Notes: generated from the sequence alone by a model not told the origin. DNA of 64,000 nt from Wurfbainia villosa (GCA_025175895.1 CM046001.1:25306314-25370313); one strand, 5' to 3'; shown: positions 33,613 through 45,170, counted from the stretch's first letter. Numbers and translations: made by a program.

Positions 33613-35400
33613 CAGTGACACCCGAAGAATTTGGGGATGAGAAACTGTGGTGGTCGGGTGACACCAGGAGAACTTCATTGGAGTCGAGTGATATGAGCAA
33701 AACATATAGAGTTTTAGGAGTAGTTTTTGCTCACATCTTGTTACATTTTGCATTAGTTTCACGCATATGTTACTCTGTTTTTGCATGCATTTCCTATTTT
33801 CTAGTTCAGAGGTCTGCTTGTTGTTCTTTTGAATGTAGGTTGGGTTTTTGGGCGGAAAAGATGCATTTCCGGAGTGAAAGAAGGGCATTTCATGCTAGAT
33901 GCAAAGTGGGACATGGCCAGGGCATGTGGATTCACACGACCATGTCCGATGGGCAAAGATCAACAGACCAGGGCCACACACATGCCCGATGGAGTTGCGC
34001 GACTAGGGTTTTTTCCCGATTTCGCAGTGGTCTGAGGCGACGTCCATATAATGATGGCTCTGGACAAACCCTAGGGGGGAGGCATGACGGCTAGGATGGC
34101 ATGCTGAAGCCCTAAAAAGCTTCGGTAACTCACAGCGGAGAGGAGGAACGCCGTCTGAGGTCCACAACTTGCAATACAACGCCAGAGAGATGATCACAAC
34201 GCATTGTATATCTCTATTTCTGTCCTTTATCTCTATTGTATCCAAACTCCAACATGTTTTGTGATTCTTCCTTTGTATTTATGGAGTAGTACTTTTGATT
34301 CTAGGATTAGGGAGTAGCTTGAGTTCATATACAATGTTGGTTCATATTAAATTCTGGCCAAAAGTTTGATATTGACAGTTGGCAGTTGTTCTCTATTATA
34401 CTTTCATGAATTTGGCTTTCTTTCTGCTGTGCTTAGGCAATACGAGGTGGTGACAACCCTCGCAATCTATATTTAGGAGGTTTAATCAAGGAACCTAGGG
34501 GTAAACTTGACCTCCCGTAACTACGGGGAGAAGGGAGCGGTGGAATCGGAAACGGTCCACTGCAAGGATTGATTTAGCATCCTCGTACCCTCTATCTCAT
34601 CCTTTTGGGCGAGGATAGCTCCCGGTGAATGCGGCAGCTCTGCGGGAGAGTGTATGATGTCCCTTCTCCAAAACCATAGGTAGATGTTTAGACGACGCCA
34701 ATTGACTGTCACGCCCGCCCTTCCGGGACCCTAAATGTCCGGAGAGGCGGCGCGTGACGCGACCGTACATACATTTCATACAGCGGAAGACTTTATATAT
34801 ATACTTCTTATTTCTTACAGCGGAAGACTTAAGACCTAAATACTTTTTTTTTTCTTTTAAACATAAATATGCATTAACACTTCTTCTTAACATAGAGTAT
34901 GTTTCATAGCATAGCATGCATAGATACTTCTTCTTACTTCTTCTTTACTTCTTCTTATCAACATAAAGCATGCATCATATATATATATAGATACTTAAGG
35001 CTTAGTAGGTTCATAACATCATCGTCATAGGGAGACATAAGTAAAGACATCCATAGACATCATCATTATAGATAATACATGTATAAGTAGACTTAACGGA
35101 TCTTCTCCACCATGCCACTACCACACACATTGACCCCTCCTGCTGCTCCCTTTAGTTTATCCATCCCTTACCCTTATCTGCAGTACGAGGGAAAGATAAA
35201 CTATAAGCACATAGGCTTAGTAAGATCCTGTCCTACTCACAAAAACCATACATCATCATTAATCATGACTTGTGGCATTTATAACATATAATCAATATAT
35301 CATGTAACATACATGGCATCATCAACTTAACTTGTAGCTTAAGTAACATAAACATAACATACATGGCATCATATGTAACTTAGTAACCTAACATCATAGC

Positions 35401-35748
35401 GTGCCATCGAACATAACATGTAACTTATACATCATGACATATCATCTAACATAACAGGTAACTTAAACATTATGGCATATCATCTAGCATAACAGGTAAC
35501 TTAAACATTATGGCATATCATCTAACATAACATGTAACGTAAACAATCATGGCATATCATCTAACATAACATGTAACTTAACAATCATGGCATATCATCT
35601 AACATAACATGTAACTTAAACATTATGGCATATCATCTAGCATAACACGTAACTTAAATATTATGGCATATTATCTAACATAACATGTAACGTAAACATT
35701 ATGGCATATCATCTAACATAACATGTAACTTAAACATTAACATGCAAA
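35401..35748. repeat. F array 1: 38-bp tandem repeats
   Basis: About nine units of 38 bp, each GGCATATCATCTAACATAAC followed by a TGTAACTTAAACATTAT-like half, with single-base variants. Looser copies extend left to about 35280. Confidence 0.9.
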
Positions 35749-35889
35749 CATATGCAAGATGCTTTTGAAAACATATATGTTAGGTACGTAAATATAGATC
35801 TCAACATATTTGGGCCTGGCATTGTACCACTTCTTCATTATCATAGCGCGCATCCCTAAATAGGCCCGAGGTAGCAAGTCTCGAACCTA

Positions 35890-36110
35890 ATAGGTTCCTA
35901 GGCCCGAGTCTTATTCCATCGACCTAGGGGCAATCGTCATAGCGTAGAAGCCCATCCTAGGCCCGAGTCTTACTCCATCGACCTAAGGCATCTTGGAGCC
36001 CATCCCGTACTAGGCCCGAATCTTATTCCATCGACCTAGGGGCAATCATACATAGAAGCCCATCCTAGGCCCGAGTCTTATTCCATCGACCTAGGGCATC
36101 TTAGAGCCCA
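35890..36110. repeat. F array 2: alternating 48-60-bp repeats
   Basis: Four units starting TAGGCCCGAGTCTTATTCC. They alternate between a form with GGGGCAATC and AGAAGCCCATCC and a form with GGCATCTTGGAGCCC, an A-B-A-B order that implies duplication of a dimer. Confidence 0.85.
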
Positions 36111-36179
36111 TCCTTCTTTGGACCTTGTTAAGGTCTTGGTACAAGCCATGAAAAGTAAAATACTTATATGCTTATTTTA

Positions 36180-36515
36180 CAACATAGCTTATTTCTTTAA
36201 CATAGCATAGCATACTTCATTTCATAACACATCATGCTTCATTTCATTCACATAGCATAGCATACTTCATTTCATAACAACATAGCTTATTTCATTAACA
36301 TAGCATAGCATACTTCATTTCATACACATCATGCTTCATTTCATTCACATAGCATAGCATACTTCATTTCATAACAACATAGCTTATTTCATTAACATAG
36401 CATAGCATACTTCATTTCATACACATCATGCTTCATTTCATTAACATAGCATAGCATACTTCATTTCATAACAACATAGCTTATTTCATTAACATAGCAT
36501 AGCATACTTCATGGT
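36180..36515. repeat. F array 3: CATAGCATAGCATACTTCATTTCAT repeats
   Basis: Units of about 48 bp alternate between AACAACATAGCTTATTTCATTA and ACACATCATGCTTCATTTCATTCA second halves, again a dimeric higher-order unit of about 95 bp. Confidence 0.85.
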
Positions 36516-37800
36516 ATGAACTTCATTGTAACCTAAAGAGATCAAAGGTGGCCGAATGGCCCTTATAGGCTTTTTAGGGTTTAGACCTTTAACCTAATTC
36601 AAGTAACATACATAGGCATACAAATTCCATAAAATTCATGGTATGAACTTCATTGTAACCTAAAAGACCAAAGGTGGCCGAATGGCCCTTATAGGCTTTT
36701 TAGGGTTTAGACCTTTAACCTAATTCAAGTAACATACATAGGCATACAAATTCCATAAATTTTATGGTATGAACTTCATTGTGACTTAAAGGACCAAAGG
36801 TGGCCGAATGGCCCTTATAGGCTTTTTAGGGTTTAGACTTTTAACCTAATTCAAGTAACATACATATGCATACAAATTCCATAAAATTCATGGTATGCAC
36901 TTCATTGTAACCTAAAAGACCAAAGGTGGCCGAATGGCCCTTATAGGCTTTTTAGGGTTTAGACATTTAACCTAATTCAAGTAACATACATATGCATACA
37001 AATTCCATAAAATTCATGGTATGAACTTCATTGTAACCTAAAAGACCAAAGGTGGCCGAATGGCCCTTATAGGCTTTTTAGGGTTTAGACTTTTAACCTA
37101 ATTCAAGTAACATACATATGCATACAAATTCCATAAAATTCATGGTATGCACTTCATTGTAACCTAGAAGCCAAAGGTGGCCGAATGGGTCTTTGGTGGC
37201 TGTTAGGGTTAGCTTTTGTCCTAATCCACCTTAACCCCTAACATCATCATCTAGTTACAAAAACATGGCATGGAACTTCATTGAAACCCTAAAAGTAGGG
37301 TTTGGCCGAATAGGTCTTTAGGGTTCATTAGGGTTAGCTTTTGTCCTAATCCACTTTAACCCCTAACATCATCATCTAGTTATAAACAACATAGCATAGA
37401 GCTTCATTGAACCCTAAATCATGGCTTGGCCGAATGGGCTTTAGTGGGTATTAGGGTTAGCTTTTGTCCTAATCCCCTTTTAACATGCTTATAACATCAT
37501 ATGTATACCAACATGGATTAAACTTCATTAGGACATCAATATAAGAATGGCCTATGTAGACTTTTAGGGTTAGATCTTTATCCTAAACCCCCTAACATGT
37601 TAACATCATTATTTACAAGTAAAACAAGCTATAAAACTTCAATAAAACACCAAAGTCCATATTGGCCGAATGGTTCTTAGGGTTTCCTAGGGTTAACTTT
37701 TGACCTAATCCATTTTTTAACCCTAACATCATCATATAGTTTCAAAGCATGGCATATAACTTCATGGAGACCCTAAATCATAGTTTTGGCCGAATACAAC
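36511..37800. repeat. F array 4: 126-127-bp repeats with a similarity gradient
   Basis: Unit starts (ATGGTATG) at 36511, 36638, 36764, 36890, 37016 and 37142. Each has CTTCATTGTAACCTAAA, GGTGGCCGAATGGCCC and TTAGGGTTTAGAC. The first five are nearly identical. From 37142 rightwards at least five further units of about the same length grow more and more different (ATGGCATGGAACTTC, CATAGAGCTTC, TTAAACTTC and so on). Confidence 0.88.
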
Positions 37801-38665
37801 AATATAGGTTTCTTCTTTTTTTTTTTTTTTTAAAAATAGAAATCGGAACTACTCGTATGCAGGTGAGGGATACTTACATCCTTCGCTTTGCTTGTAGTGT
37901 GAAGAAGATGACCTAACACAAACCCTAGCCCTTGCTTCTTGCTTGGAGGAGTTTCGGCCAAAGGTGGAGAAGGGCTAGAATTTTGGTGAGGAGAAGAAGA
38001 AAAAGAGTGGAAGTGACCAAATCCAACCTTCCCTCTTCTTTATAAAGGGGGGGAGGAAGAGAAGTTCCTCTTTTCTTTTCCATGCCTCTTCATTTACTCC
38101 TAGTCCCACTTATCTATAGTTTCCCCCCTCTTCCTTAATCATGTAATCCTATTGGTCTTCTGGTTAGTGGGTGCATCTATTAGGCTTGGCTATCTCTAGA
38201 GGTTTGGGGTTCAATTCCTAGGCCTTGCACCCCTTTTTGGCTTATTTTCTTTTATTTTTGAAAAGGCCCACATAAAGCCCATGATCATCAAGCCAAAAAT
38301 TTCTGTAAAATTGCTAGGAATTTTACGGGCGTTACATTGACTACATTGTTATATGGTATACAAGCGAAACCGAAGTCCTAGAATCTCCTTTTCAAGTCCT
38401 CGGCACCCTCTTTTCCTTCTCCGTGTGACACCACACTGAATAGGGTCCTCCGAATAGTCCTCATCAACCAACTCTCTTTGAAATTTCATCTTAACAATCG
38501 CAACCACTTAGCATATTGGTACTTGAATCTCAGTCCCTGTGGGATCGATAATCTATTACTTGACGACATCCGTGCACTTGCGAGCGTTGAGCGCGAGCAC
38601 TCACTTTGAGTCTTCGACGGTCTCCATCGCGGTATTTAAGGTCGCGACCATGTGCATCAAGTTTT

Positions 38666-38683
38666 TGGCGCAGTTGTTGGGGA
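38666..38683 (+). other. E primer-binding site (tRNA-Asp type)
   Basis: TGGCGCAGTTGTTGGGGA, six bases after the LTR end. It matches the 3' end of plant tRNA-Asp (TGGCGCCGTTGCCGGGGA) with three differences, as usual for Athila-type elements. Confidence 0.85.
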
Positions 38684-38920
38684 CTGTCGATTCGATATCA
38701 AATCGAACGGTGGTAAATTGGATCGGACTTAGGATTAGATTGTTTTCTTGCTTTATTTTCTATTTAGTTTACTTTATTTGCTTTAGTTTTATTTCCCATA
38801 TTTAGATTTACTTTTTATTTTCAGTACTAGGTTCCTGTTTACTTATTGCATCTTAGGTTTTTATTTACTAGATTTAGTTATTTTCTGCTTTTAGCATTAG
38901 GTTAGCACTCTTACTTTTGT
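38684..38920 (+). other. E leader, no gene seen
   Basis: Short T-rich leader between primer site and Gag start; nothing recognised. Confidence 0.6.
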
Positions 38921-40372
38921 GTGTTGGTTCGTCGTATGCTTAGAAGACTAGGATCGGAAGGTCTAATTCTGATCGATTTAGAGATTGAGCGAACCTTTCA
39001 CCAGCGGAGAGCAGCGCAGCGAAAGATGGAAAATCAAGCTGCATCCGAGGTGAACATATACAACCGACCTCTACGAGACTATGCAGCTCCTAGAGCTAGT
39101 TGGACCATCTATATCGGCAAATAACTTTGAGCTAAAGCCGGCACTCAGACATATGGTCTAGCAGAGGCAATTCGGGCGAGTTACAACTGAAGACCCGAAT
39201 CGGCATCTTGAGGCTTTTCTCGAAATCTGCTCAACTATGAAACTGAACGGAGTCCCTTCTGATGCGATCTGCCTGAGCCTGTTCCCATTTTAACTGCGGG
39301 ATAAGGCTAAGACATGGCTTCACTCCTTACCCTCTGGCAGCATCACCACATTGGAGCAGTGTGCGCAACAGTTTCTGAATAAATACTTCCCACCAAGTAA
39401 GACTGCTCACATGCGCCACCTTATCACTAGCTTTCGCCAGAAGGAGGGGGAGTCCTTATTCGAAGCATGGGATGACTACAAGGGGCTACTTTATCAATGC
39501 CCACACCATGGACTGGAGAGGTGGTTGGTGATCAACATTTTCTATAATGGGATCGCTTACGCCACAAAGATGTCCCTAGATTCTGCCGCAGGAGGAGCTC
39601 TAATGAACAAGACCATAGAGGAGGCGGATGAGCTTATCGAAGAGGTAGCCCAAAACTACCATCAATGGGCCTCCGAATGTGGTAAACCCACGCCTGCGGT
39701 GGGACGATACACTATCAACTCCATGGACCACCTTTCAACGAGGATGGACGCACTAAGAAGACGATTTGAATCTTTTAATCTTTCATCTGCATGCGCGGCC
39801 ATTGACTTTGGAGAAGGAGCGACAGCGTATCGTGAAGACCACTATGTAGGGCAAGGGACCGCAGATGAGCAGATTGAGCATTGTGACGCGATTGGGGACT
39901 ATGATCAAATGGACCCCATAACCCGTACTCTAATACCTACAATCCCGGATGGAGGAGTCACCCAAATTTTTCCTACAAAAATAACTCGGGAAACCCCCAA
40001 CCATCTGGAGGATACGAGCAACAGCAGGGCAATGGGCAGTGACCATAGAAGTCCAGATTGGAACAGATGATGGAGGACTTCATCGCTACCCAAACTAAGG
40101 CCAATGAGGCATTCTGTCGCCAGCATCAAAAGTCTAAAGAAGCATTGAGAGACTTGAAGGCCACCGTTGATGACCTTGCAAGTCACACCAGGATGTTGGA
40201 GACACAAGTGGCCCAAATAGCCCAATCCGTGTCACAACCTGTGAAGAAGTCTCCGGCAAGCCAAGGAAAGGAGGAAGGAGTAGGGCAAAGTAGCCAATTC
40301 GCCAAGGGGTGTGCAACCATGATTTCCACCCTACCTGACCAAGCTGAGTTTGAAGAGAAAATCCCAGTATAG
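38921..40372 (+). pseudogene. E Gag
   Basis: The N-terminal part (IDLEIERTFHQRR ... RPLRDYAAP, 38939-39100) is typical of Athila Gag. After frame changes the gypsy Gag domain follows: HLEAFLEICSTMKLNGV, AKTWLHSLPSGSITT, then open 39351-40070 with FLNKYFPPSKTAHMRHL, GESLFEAWDDYKGLL, CPHHGLERWLVINIFYNG. The C-terminal part (40058-40372) is a Gln/Lys-rich coiled-coil-like stretch. Stops: TAG 39159-39161, TAA near 39291, TAG 40370-40372; one frameshift near 40040. No CCHC knuckle is seen. Confidence 0.9.
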
Positions 40373-40879
40373 CTTGAGGACCCTGGTGAATTCATTATTC
40401 CCTGCTCGATTTATGGGGAGAGTTTTGACGAAGCACTATGCGACTTGGGGTCATCAGTCAGTGTGATGCCCTACGCATATTTTCTGAAGATTGGACTAAG
40501 CGGGCTCCAACCAGCGAATCTTGGTATTCGTATGGGGGATGACTCAGTGAAGGAACCTGTTGGCCTGCTACCACATGTTCCTGTGATGTTTGATGATTTC
40601 TTGATACCCACAGACTTCATCATACTGGACATAGGACCGAATCCCCAGAATCCAATTATTCTGGGAAGGCCTTTTCTAGCAACCGCAGGGGCATGCATAG
40701 ATGTGAAGGCACAGCGGATCTCCATGGAGGTAGATGGGGAGATCATTATTTTCAGCCTTTCGGAACAAAGAGCTCCCTACTTTGACGTCTTCACAATTAG
40801 CAGATTCAAGCCGGAACCTCTAGATGTAGATCCCGAGATGGATGAATGGAGGTTCATTGAACCACCGGAGCCGAGTTGA
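40373..40879 (+). pseudogene. E aspartic protease, ending where pol should begin
   Basis: In frame after the TAG at 40370-40372: LEDPGEFIIPCSIYG, active site CDLGSSVSVMPY, flap-like VPVMFDDFLIPTDF, and the C-terminal ILGRPFLATAGACIDV. It matures Gag in the particle. After about 45 more residues it stops at 40877-40879, with no trace of RT. Directly after the stop comes AAACAAAGCACTTCTTGGGA, a non-coding motif that in Athila elements normally follows the end of pol, so pol was removed precisely enough to leave this 3' flank. Confidence 0.88.
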
Positions 40880-41337
40880 TAGAAGAGTGCGGTCGAGCTA
40901 AACGACCTTAAACAAAGCACTTCTTGGGAGGCAACCCAAGTTTAGTTGTAGATTTTTCTTTTTTCTATTGCATTGCATACATGTGTTAGATTTTAGTTTT
41001 GATTTCCATCACATTTAGAGTTAGGAGTAGAAAAGAACTTTGCTAGGCAAAAATGAAACCCATATTAGACTACGAAGTGTATTAACAAATTCGGGCCATG
41101 GTGTATGAAAGGGGTAAAAAATGGGGGCACACGGCCTGGCCGTGTGTTTTCCCACGGCCATGCCCGCTTGACCAGAAGTGCACACGGCCGTGGCACGTGA
41201 GGTTAAAAGGGGTGAGTCGTGTGTTTTCACCTTATTTGCGCCGTGTGCTTCAAAAGTTCTTGCCCTAGCCGTGTGATTTCGCTTTCCCCTTCCTCTAGAA
41301 ACATTTTCAACCTCTTTAGAAGCCAAATGGAGAAAGG
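40880..41337 (+). other. E inter-ORF region with CACACGGCC palindromes
   Basis: Non-coding. It has the CTTCTTGGGAGGCAACCCAAG motif and, at 41110-41280, repeated palindrome-like CACACGGCC / GGCCGTGTG words. The same words occur in the LTRs near 43995-44130. Confidence 0.75.
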
Positions 41338-42882
41338 ATGAGGAGGACCAAGACCGTAGCATCCCAATCCGGTGCCTCGGAGCGACGAACAAGAAGAGCC
41401 AACGCTCCTCAAGCTCTGGAAGAGGGTAATGCTCTACCCCCTTTACTTTTTCACAACAATGAACATAGAGATAGGTTTAATATGTTCTCTACTCATAAAC
41501 TTACTGCTACTAGGTACTTAGATGAGGATTTTCTAGTATCTTTGATTTTGTTGGGTGACATGAAAACCCTATTTGCAAAAATGGGGTGGGATGAGATTAT
41601 GGGAATAAGGCACCTAACTTACCCTATCAGAGTTTTGGAATTTTTGAGTTCTTTAGAGGCAGAAGTTTTAATGGGTAGAGAGAGCGAGAAGGGTAGGATA
41701 ACTTTTAGACTTTTTAATATTGAGCATGTGTGGACCCTTCACCAATGGAACTCATGCTTTGCCTTTCCAAGTGGGGGAGAGAGAAGAACCCCTAATGGGT
41801 ACAACTCTCGTTTGATTTGGACTGAGTTGACAGGGGAGTATGTTTATGACCCTTCTAGGGCCAAAGCGTCGCACCTCCAAAACCTCATCTTTCGATACCT
41901 TCACCGTGTCATGGCCAGTACTATATTTGGTCGTGGGGAGAGTGATGGTGTAGTAAGAGCCAGTAAGCTACTTTGCCTATGGGACATTCTACAAGAAAGG
42001 AGTAGCATCGATATAGGATCCCACTTCATCAGACACTTAGTGAAGATGGGCAAAGCAGCACGCGGAGAGATCCATGTGGGAGGCCTACTTACCCACATTT
42101 GTTATAGGATTGGGTACGACTACACAGCATTGGAGAGTATAGAGGGGAGCCCTAGGATCGACCCAGGAGTATGCATGGCCATGAAGATGATTGTAAGAGA
42201 AGGAGACTCCTTATGCTATGTAAGGAAAAATCTTACGACCCTTAGGCTCCCTGACCCGGATCGTACCACCACCGCTATACGTGCCAATTGGCGCTTAGAC
42301 CTGATAGTGGAGTCCCCTCCACATGAGGGACCATCCACATTAGCGCCCATCTCTCCACCTTTGTACCACTCCCCCTCCAGTCCACACATACATAGGATCC
42401 CACCTAGTCCATGCCGACATGAGCCTACACCTGTGCCACCATCTTTTTCTACTTTTGAGCAGGATGCAGGTACGTCGGCATTTGATTTCTCGGAGTTCCA
42501 ATCGCACCTTGACGACATCTACACTAAGCAGCAGACGCAGAGGCAGCGATGGGAGAAGTAGAGCGCCTACTAGCAAGCGGAGTTCTAGGGATTACTGGAG
42601 CATTTCCAGCGGGCAGAGGAGTTCTACGATGAGGCCCGCATATACATCTAGGAGGAGGCTGCTCGTTGCTAGGATGAGGTAGCTTACCGCGGGGAGATGC
42701 GACAGCATATGCATGCCCAGTAGGCACAGTGGGCTAGGGAGGAGGAGCACCGAGCAGCCGCTGCATCCACTAGCTCTCAGATTGACCACATGTATATGTG
42801 GCATCAGCGACTCAGCAACAGGTTCTTCCAGTATCCAGAGATGCCCAGGCTCCCAGACTTTCCACCTCGTCCACTATATTAG
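41338..42882 (+). pseudogene. Athila ORF-1 family protein (PF03078-like)
   Basis: 407 codons open from ATG 41338 to TAG 42559. The region TATRYLDEDFLVSLILL, YPIRVLEFLSSLE and ITFRLFNIEHVWTLHQW with FAFPSGGERR matches the conserved block of the Athila ORF-1 family, found between pol and the 3' LTR of Athila-type elements; its function is unknown (an env-like role has been proposed for ORFs in this place). A Pro/Ser-rich stretch follows. The reading frame goes on past 42561 as a Glu/Gln/Ala-rich helical tail (EEFYDEARIY, MYMWHQRLSNRFF) through six in-frame TAG codons to a TAG at 42880-42882, so the ancestral protein had about 514 residues. Confidence 0.85.
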
Positions 42883-43785
42883 AGGTATATTTTTGTTTAA
42901 GTCTGGGGGGGGAACCCCAAAATCTATTTTGTTTTGTTTTCCTAGTAGTAGTTTCTTTTATGGTATTTTCATTTGTTCATGCATGCACGAATTGTTTAGT
43001 TCCTTTCAGTACTTAATTTTTTTTGGTGTCTTAAAACCTACCTCAGTAGTATTTTTGAAAATTGCTTGCATGAGTTGTTCCCATAGGTAGCTTAACTCTA
43101 TTTATCTTGTGGTATTTTATTCTATGTGCTCTATTGAATGTTCTAGATTTACACTGGTTAGCTCTGTTTTTGCACTTACACATGTCGAACAGTCTGACAG
43201 GGAGGATCTAGTACATACCTAGTTATGATTCACTTCAATAGACTAGTACTTTGGAATCTATAGGTGACTCTAGGTTTAGCATTTTAGTTACTGGAGATGC
43301 TCGGATTGTGTAAGCCCATTCGAAAAAATTAAAATCCCTATGAGCTAGAAAAAAAAAGATTATGAGGGATAAAAAATAGTTATCGTGGGTGGAAATGGTT
43401 AGGTGCCCCTTTGAGACCGAGTTAGGTTACTAGGTAAACACCTTCCAATTTTTCTCAATACCGAGCACGCCTTTGAGACTTTATGCTAGATCTAGGGAAT
43501 GACCCTCGCGAAGGCGTGGCGCCTGAAAGCAGCCAGAAACCTATATTTGGTTTTCGTAAAGCTTATGGGACGCATAGGGTTTCAACTCACTAAGGAATGG
43601 GCATCCCCTAAGAATGATTCGCCTAGTACGAGCACGAGGAGCTAACTTAGTGAATTTTTAGAATGTATCTGTTTTTCTTTGATTACAAATACCACCTGAT
43701 AAATTTAGTTAGCATGCTCATTATGGAACATTATCTTTTTAAAAATTTTATGGCATTGAGGTTTGCTCGAGGACAAGCAAAGATT
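42883..43785 (+). other. E 3' untranslated region
   Basis: Begins with a GTTTAAGTCTGGGGGGG purine-rich motif (42895-42912) common downstream of Athila ORFs. Then AT-rich sequence with no supported gene up to the purine tract. Confidence 0.7.
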
Positions 43786-43799
43786 TAATCTGGGGGAAG
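43786..43799 (+). other. E polypurine tract
   Basis: TTAATCTGGGGGAAG directly before the 3' LTR start TGATGTGAGC. Confidence 0.9.
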
Positions 43800-45170
43800 T
43801 GATGTGAGCAAAACATATAGGGTTTTAGGAGTAGTTTATGCTCACATCTTGTTACATTTTGCGTTAGTTTCATGAATATGATACTCTATTTTTGCATGCA
43901 TTTCCTATTTTCTAGTTCGGAGGTCTGCTCGTTGTTATTTCAATTGCAGGTTGGCTTTTCGATGGGAAAAGATGCGTTTTCGGAGCGAAAGAAGGACATT
44001 TCATGCTAGATGCAGAGTGGGACACGGCCAGGGCGTGTGGATTCACATGGCCATGTCCAATGGGCGAAGATCAACACACCAGGGCGCACACAGCCTGGTC
44101 GTGTGTTTCCACACGACCGTGTGGCGGCTCGATGGAGTTGCGCGACTAGGGTTTTTTCCCGATTTCACAGTGGTCCGAGGCGACATTTATATAAGGATGG
44201 CTTCGCCAAAACCCTAGGGGGGAGGCACAACGGCTAGGATGGCATCCCGAAGCCCTAAAAAGCTTCGGTAACTCGCAGTGGGGAAGAGGAACGCCGCTGG
44301 AGGTCCACAACTTGCAATACAACGCCGGAGAGAAGATCACAACGCATTGTATATCTCTATTTCTGTGCTTTATCTCTATTGTATCAGAACTCCAACATGT
44401 TTTGTGATTCTTCCTTCGTATTTATGGAGTAGTATTTTTGATTATAGGATTAGGGAGTAGCTTGAGTTCATATACAATGTTAGTTCATATTAAATTCTGG
44501 CCAAAAGTTTGATATTGACAGTTGGTAGTTGTTCTCTATTATACTTTCGTGAATTTGGCTTTCTTTCCGCTGTGCTTAGGCGATACGAGGTGGTGATAGC
44601 CCTCGCAATCTATATTTAGGAGGTATGATAAAGGAACCTAGGGGTAAACCTAACCTCCCGTAACTGTGGGGAGAAGGGAGCAGTGGAATCGGAAACGGTC
44701 CACCGCAAGGATTGATTTGGCATCCTCGTACCCTCTATCCCGTCCTTTTGGGTGAGGATAGCTCCCGGTGAATGTGGCGGCTCTGCGGGAGAGTGTATAA
44801 CGTCCCTTCCCTAAAATCGTAAGTAGATGTTTAGACGACGCCAATTGACAACATTGTTACATGGTACACAAGAGAAACCGAAGTCCTAGAATCGCCTTTT
44901 CAACACCCCGGCACCCTCTTTTCCTCCTCCGTGTGACACCGCACCGAGTAGGGTCCTCCGAATAGTCCTCACCAACCAACTTTCTTTGATATTTCATTCG
45001 AACAATCTCAACCACTTAGCATATTGGTACTCGAATCCTAGTCCCTATGGGATCGATAATCTATTATTATTTGAAGACATCCGTGTACTTGCGGGCGTTG
45101 AGCACGAGCGCGCACTTTGAGTCTTCGACGGTCTCTGTCACGGGATTTAAGGTTGCGTCCGTGCGCATCA
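43800..45170 (+). repeat. E 3' LTR (1371 bp)
   Basis: TGATGTGAGC ... GTGCGCATCA, followed by TCGAG. Uninterrupted and collinear with the split 5' LTR. Confidence 0.94.

Larger units (their letters stand above)
34707..38336 (-). mobile_element. F: 3.6-kb solo LTR (Del/Tekay-like gypsy, tentative)
   Basis: It begins TGTCACGCCCGCCC and ends GGGCGTTACA, has a 5-bp duplication and no coding domain or second LTR. The ends, read on the minus strand (TGTAACGCCC ... GGGCGTGACA), match the usual termini of Del/Tekay-type LTRs. A minus-strand GTAAGTATCCCTCACCTGC near 37860 looks like the splice donor often found in such LTRs. About two thirds of it is tandem repeat (four arrays). It probably formed by recombination between the two LTRs of a full element. 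Confidence 0.85.
34702..38341. repeat. Target-site duplication TTGAC around F
   Basis: TTGAC at 34702-34706 and at 38337-38341 flanks F exactly. Confidence 0.93.
33689..38659 (+). repeat. E 5' LTR, interrupted by solo LTR F
   Basis: Pieces 33689-34706 and 38342-38659, about 1.34 kb together, collinear with the E 3' LTR (junction at GACGCCAATTGAC / ACATTGTTA). It lacks a short GTGTGTTTCCACACGACC-like palindromic stretch found in the 3' LTR near 44098-44120. Confidence 0.92.
33689..45170 (+). mobile_element. E: Athila-like Ty3/gypsy retrotransposon lacking pol
   Basis: LTRs at 33689-38659 (split by F) and 43800-45170 start TGATRTGAGCAAAACATATAG and end GTGCATCA/GCGCATCA. TCGAG flanks both sides (33684-33688, 45171-45175). 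A tRNA-Asp-type primer site follows the left LTR and a TCTGGGGGAAG purine tract precedes the right LTR. The interior has Gag, aspartic protease and an Athila-family ORF, but no RT, RNase H or integrase between 40880 and 41337. Such an element must use enzymes from a relative. Confidence 0.93.

Noticed and set aside
34597..34917. Minus-strand ORF across the E LTR/F junction
   Set aside because: It spans an insertion border, so it cannot be an old gene, and it has no recognisable domain.
41338..42561. Host gene of 407 codons
   Set aside because: Its position before the E purine tract and its Athila ORF-1 motifs place it in the retrotransposon.
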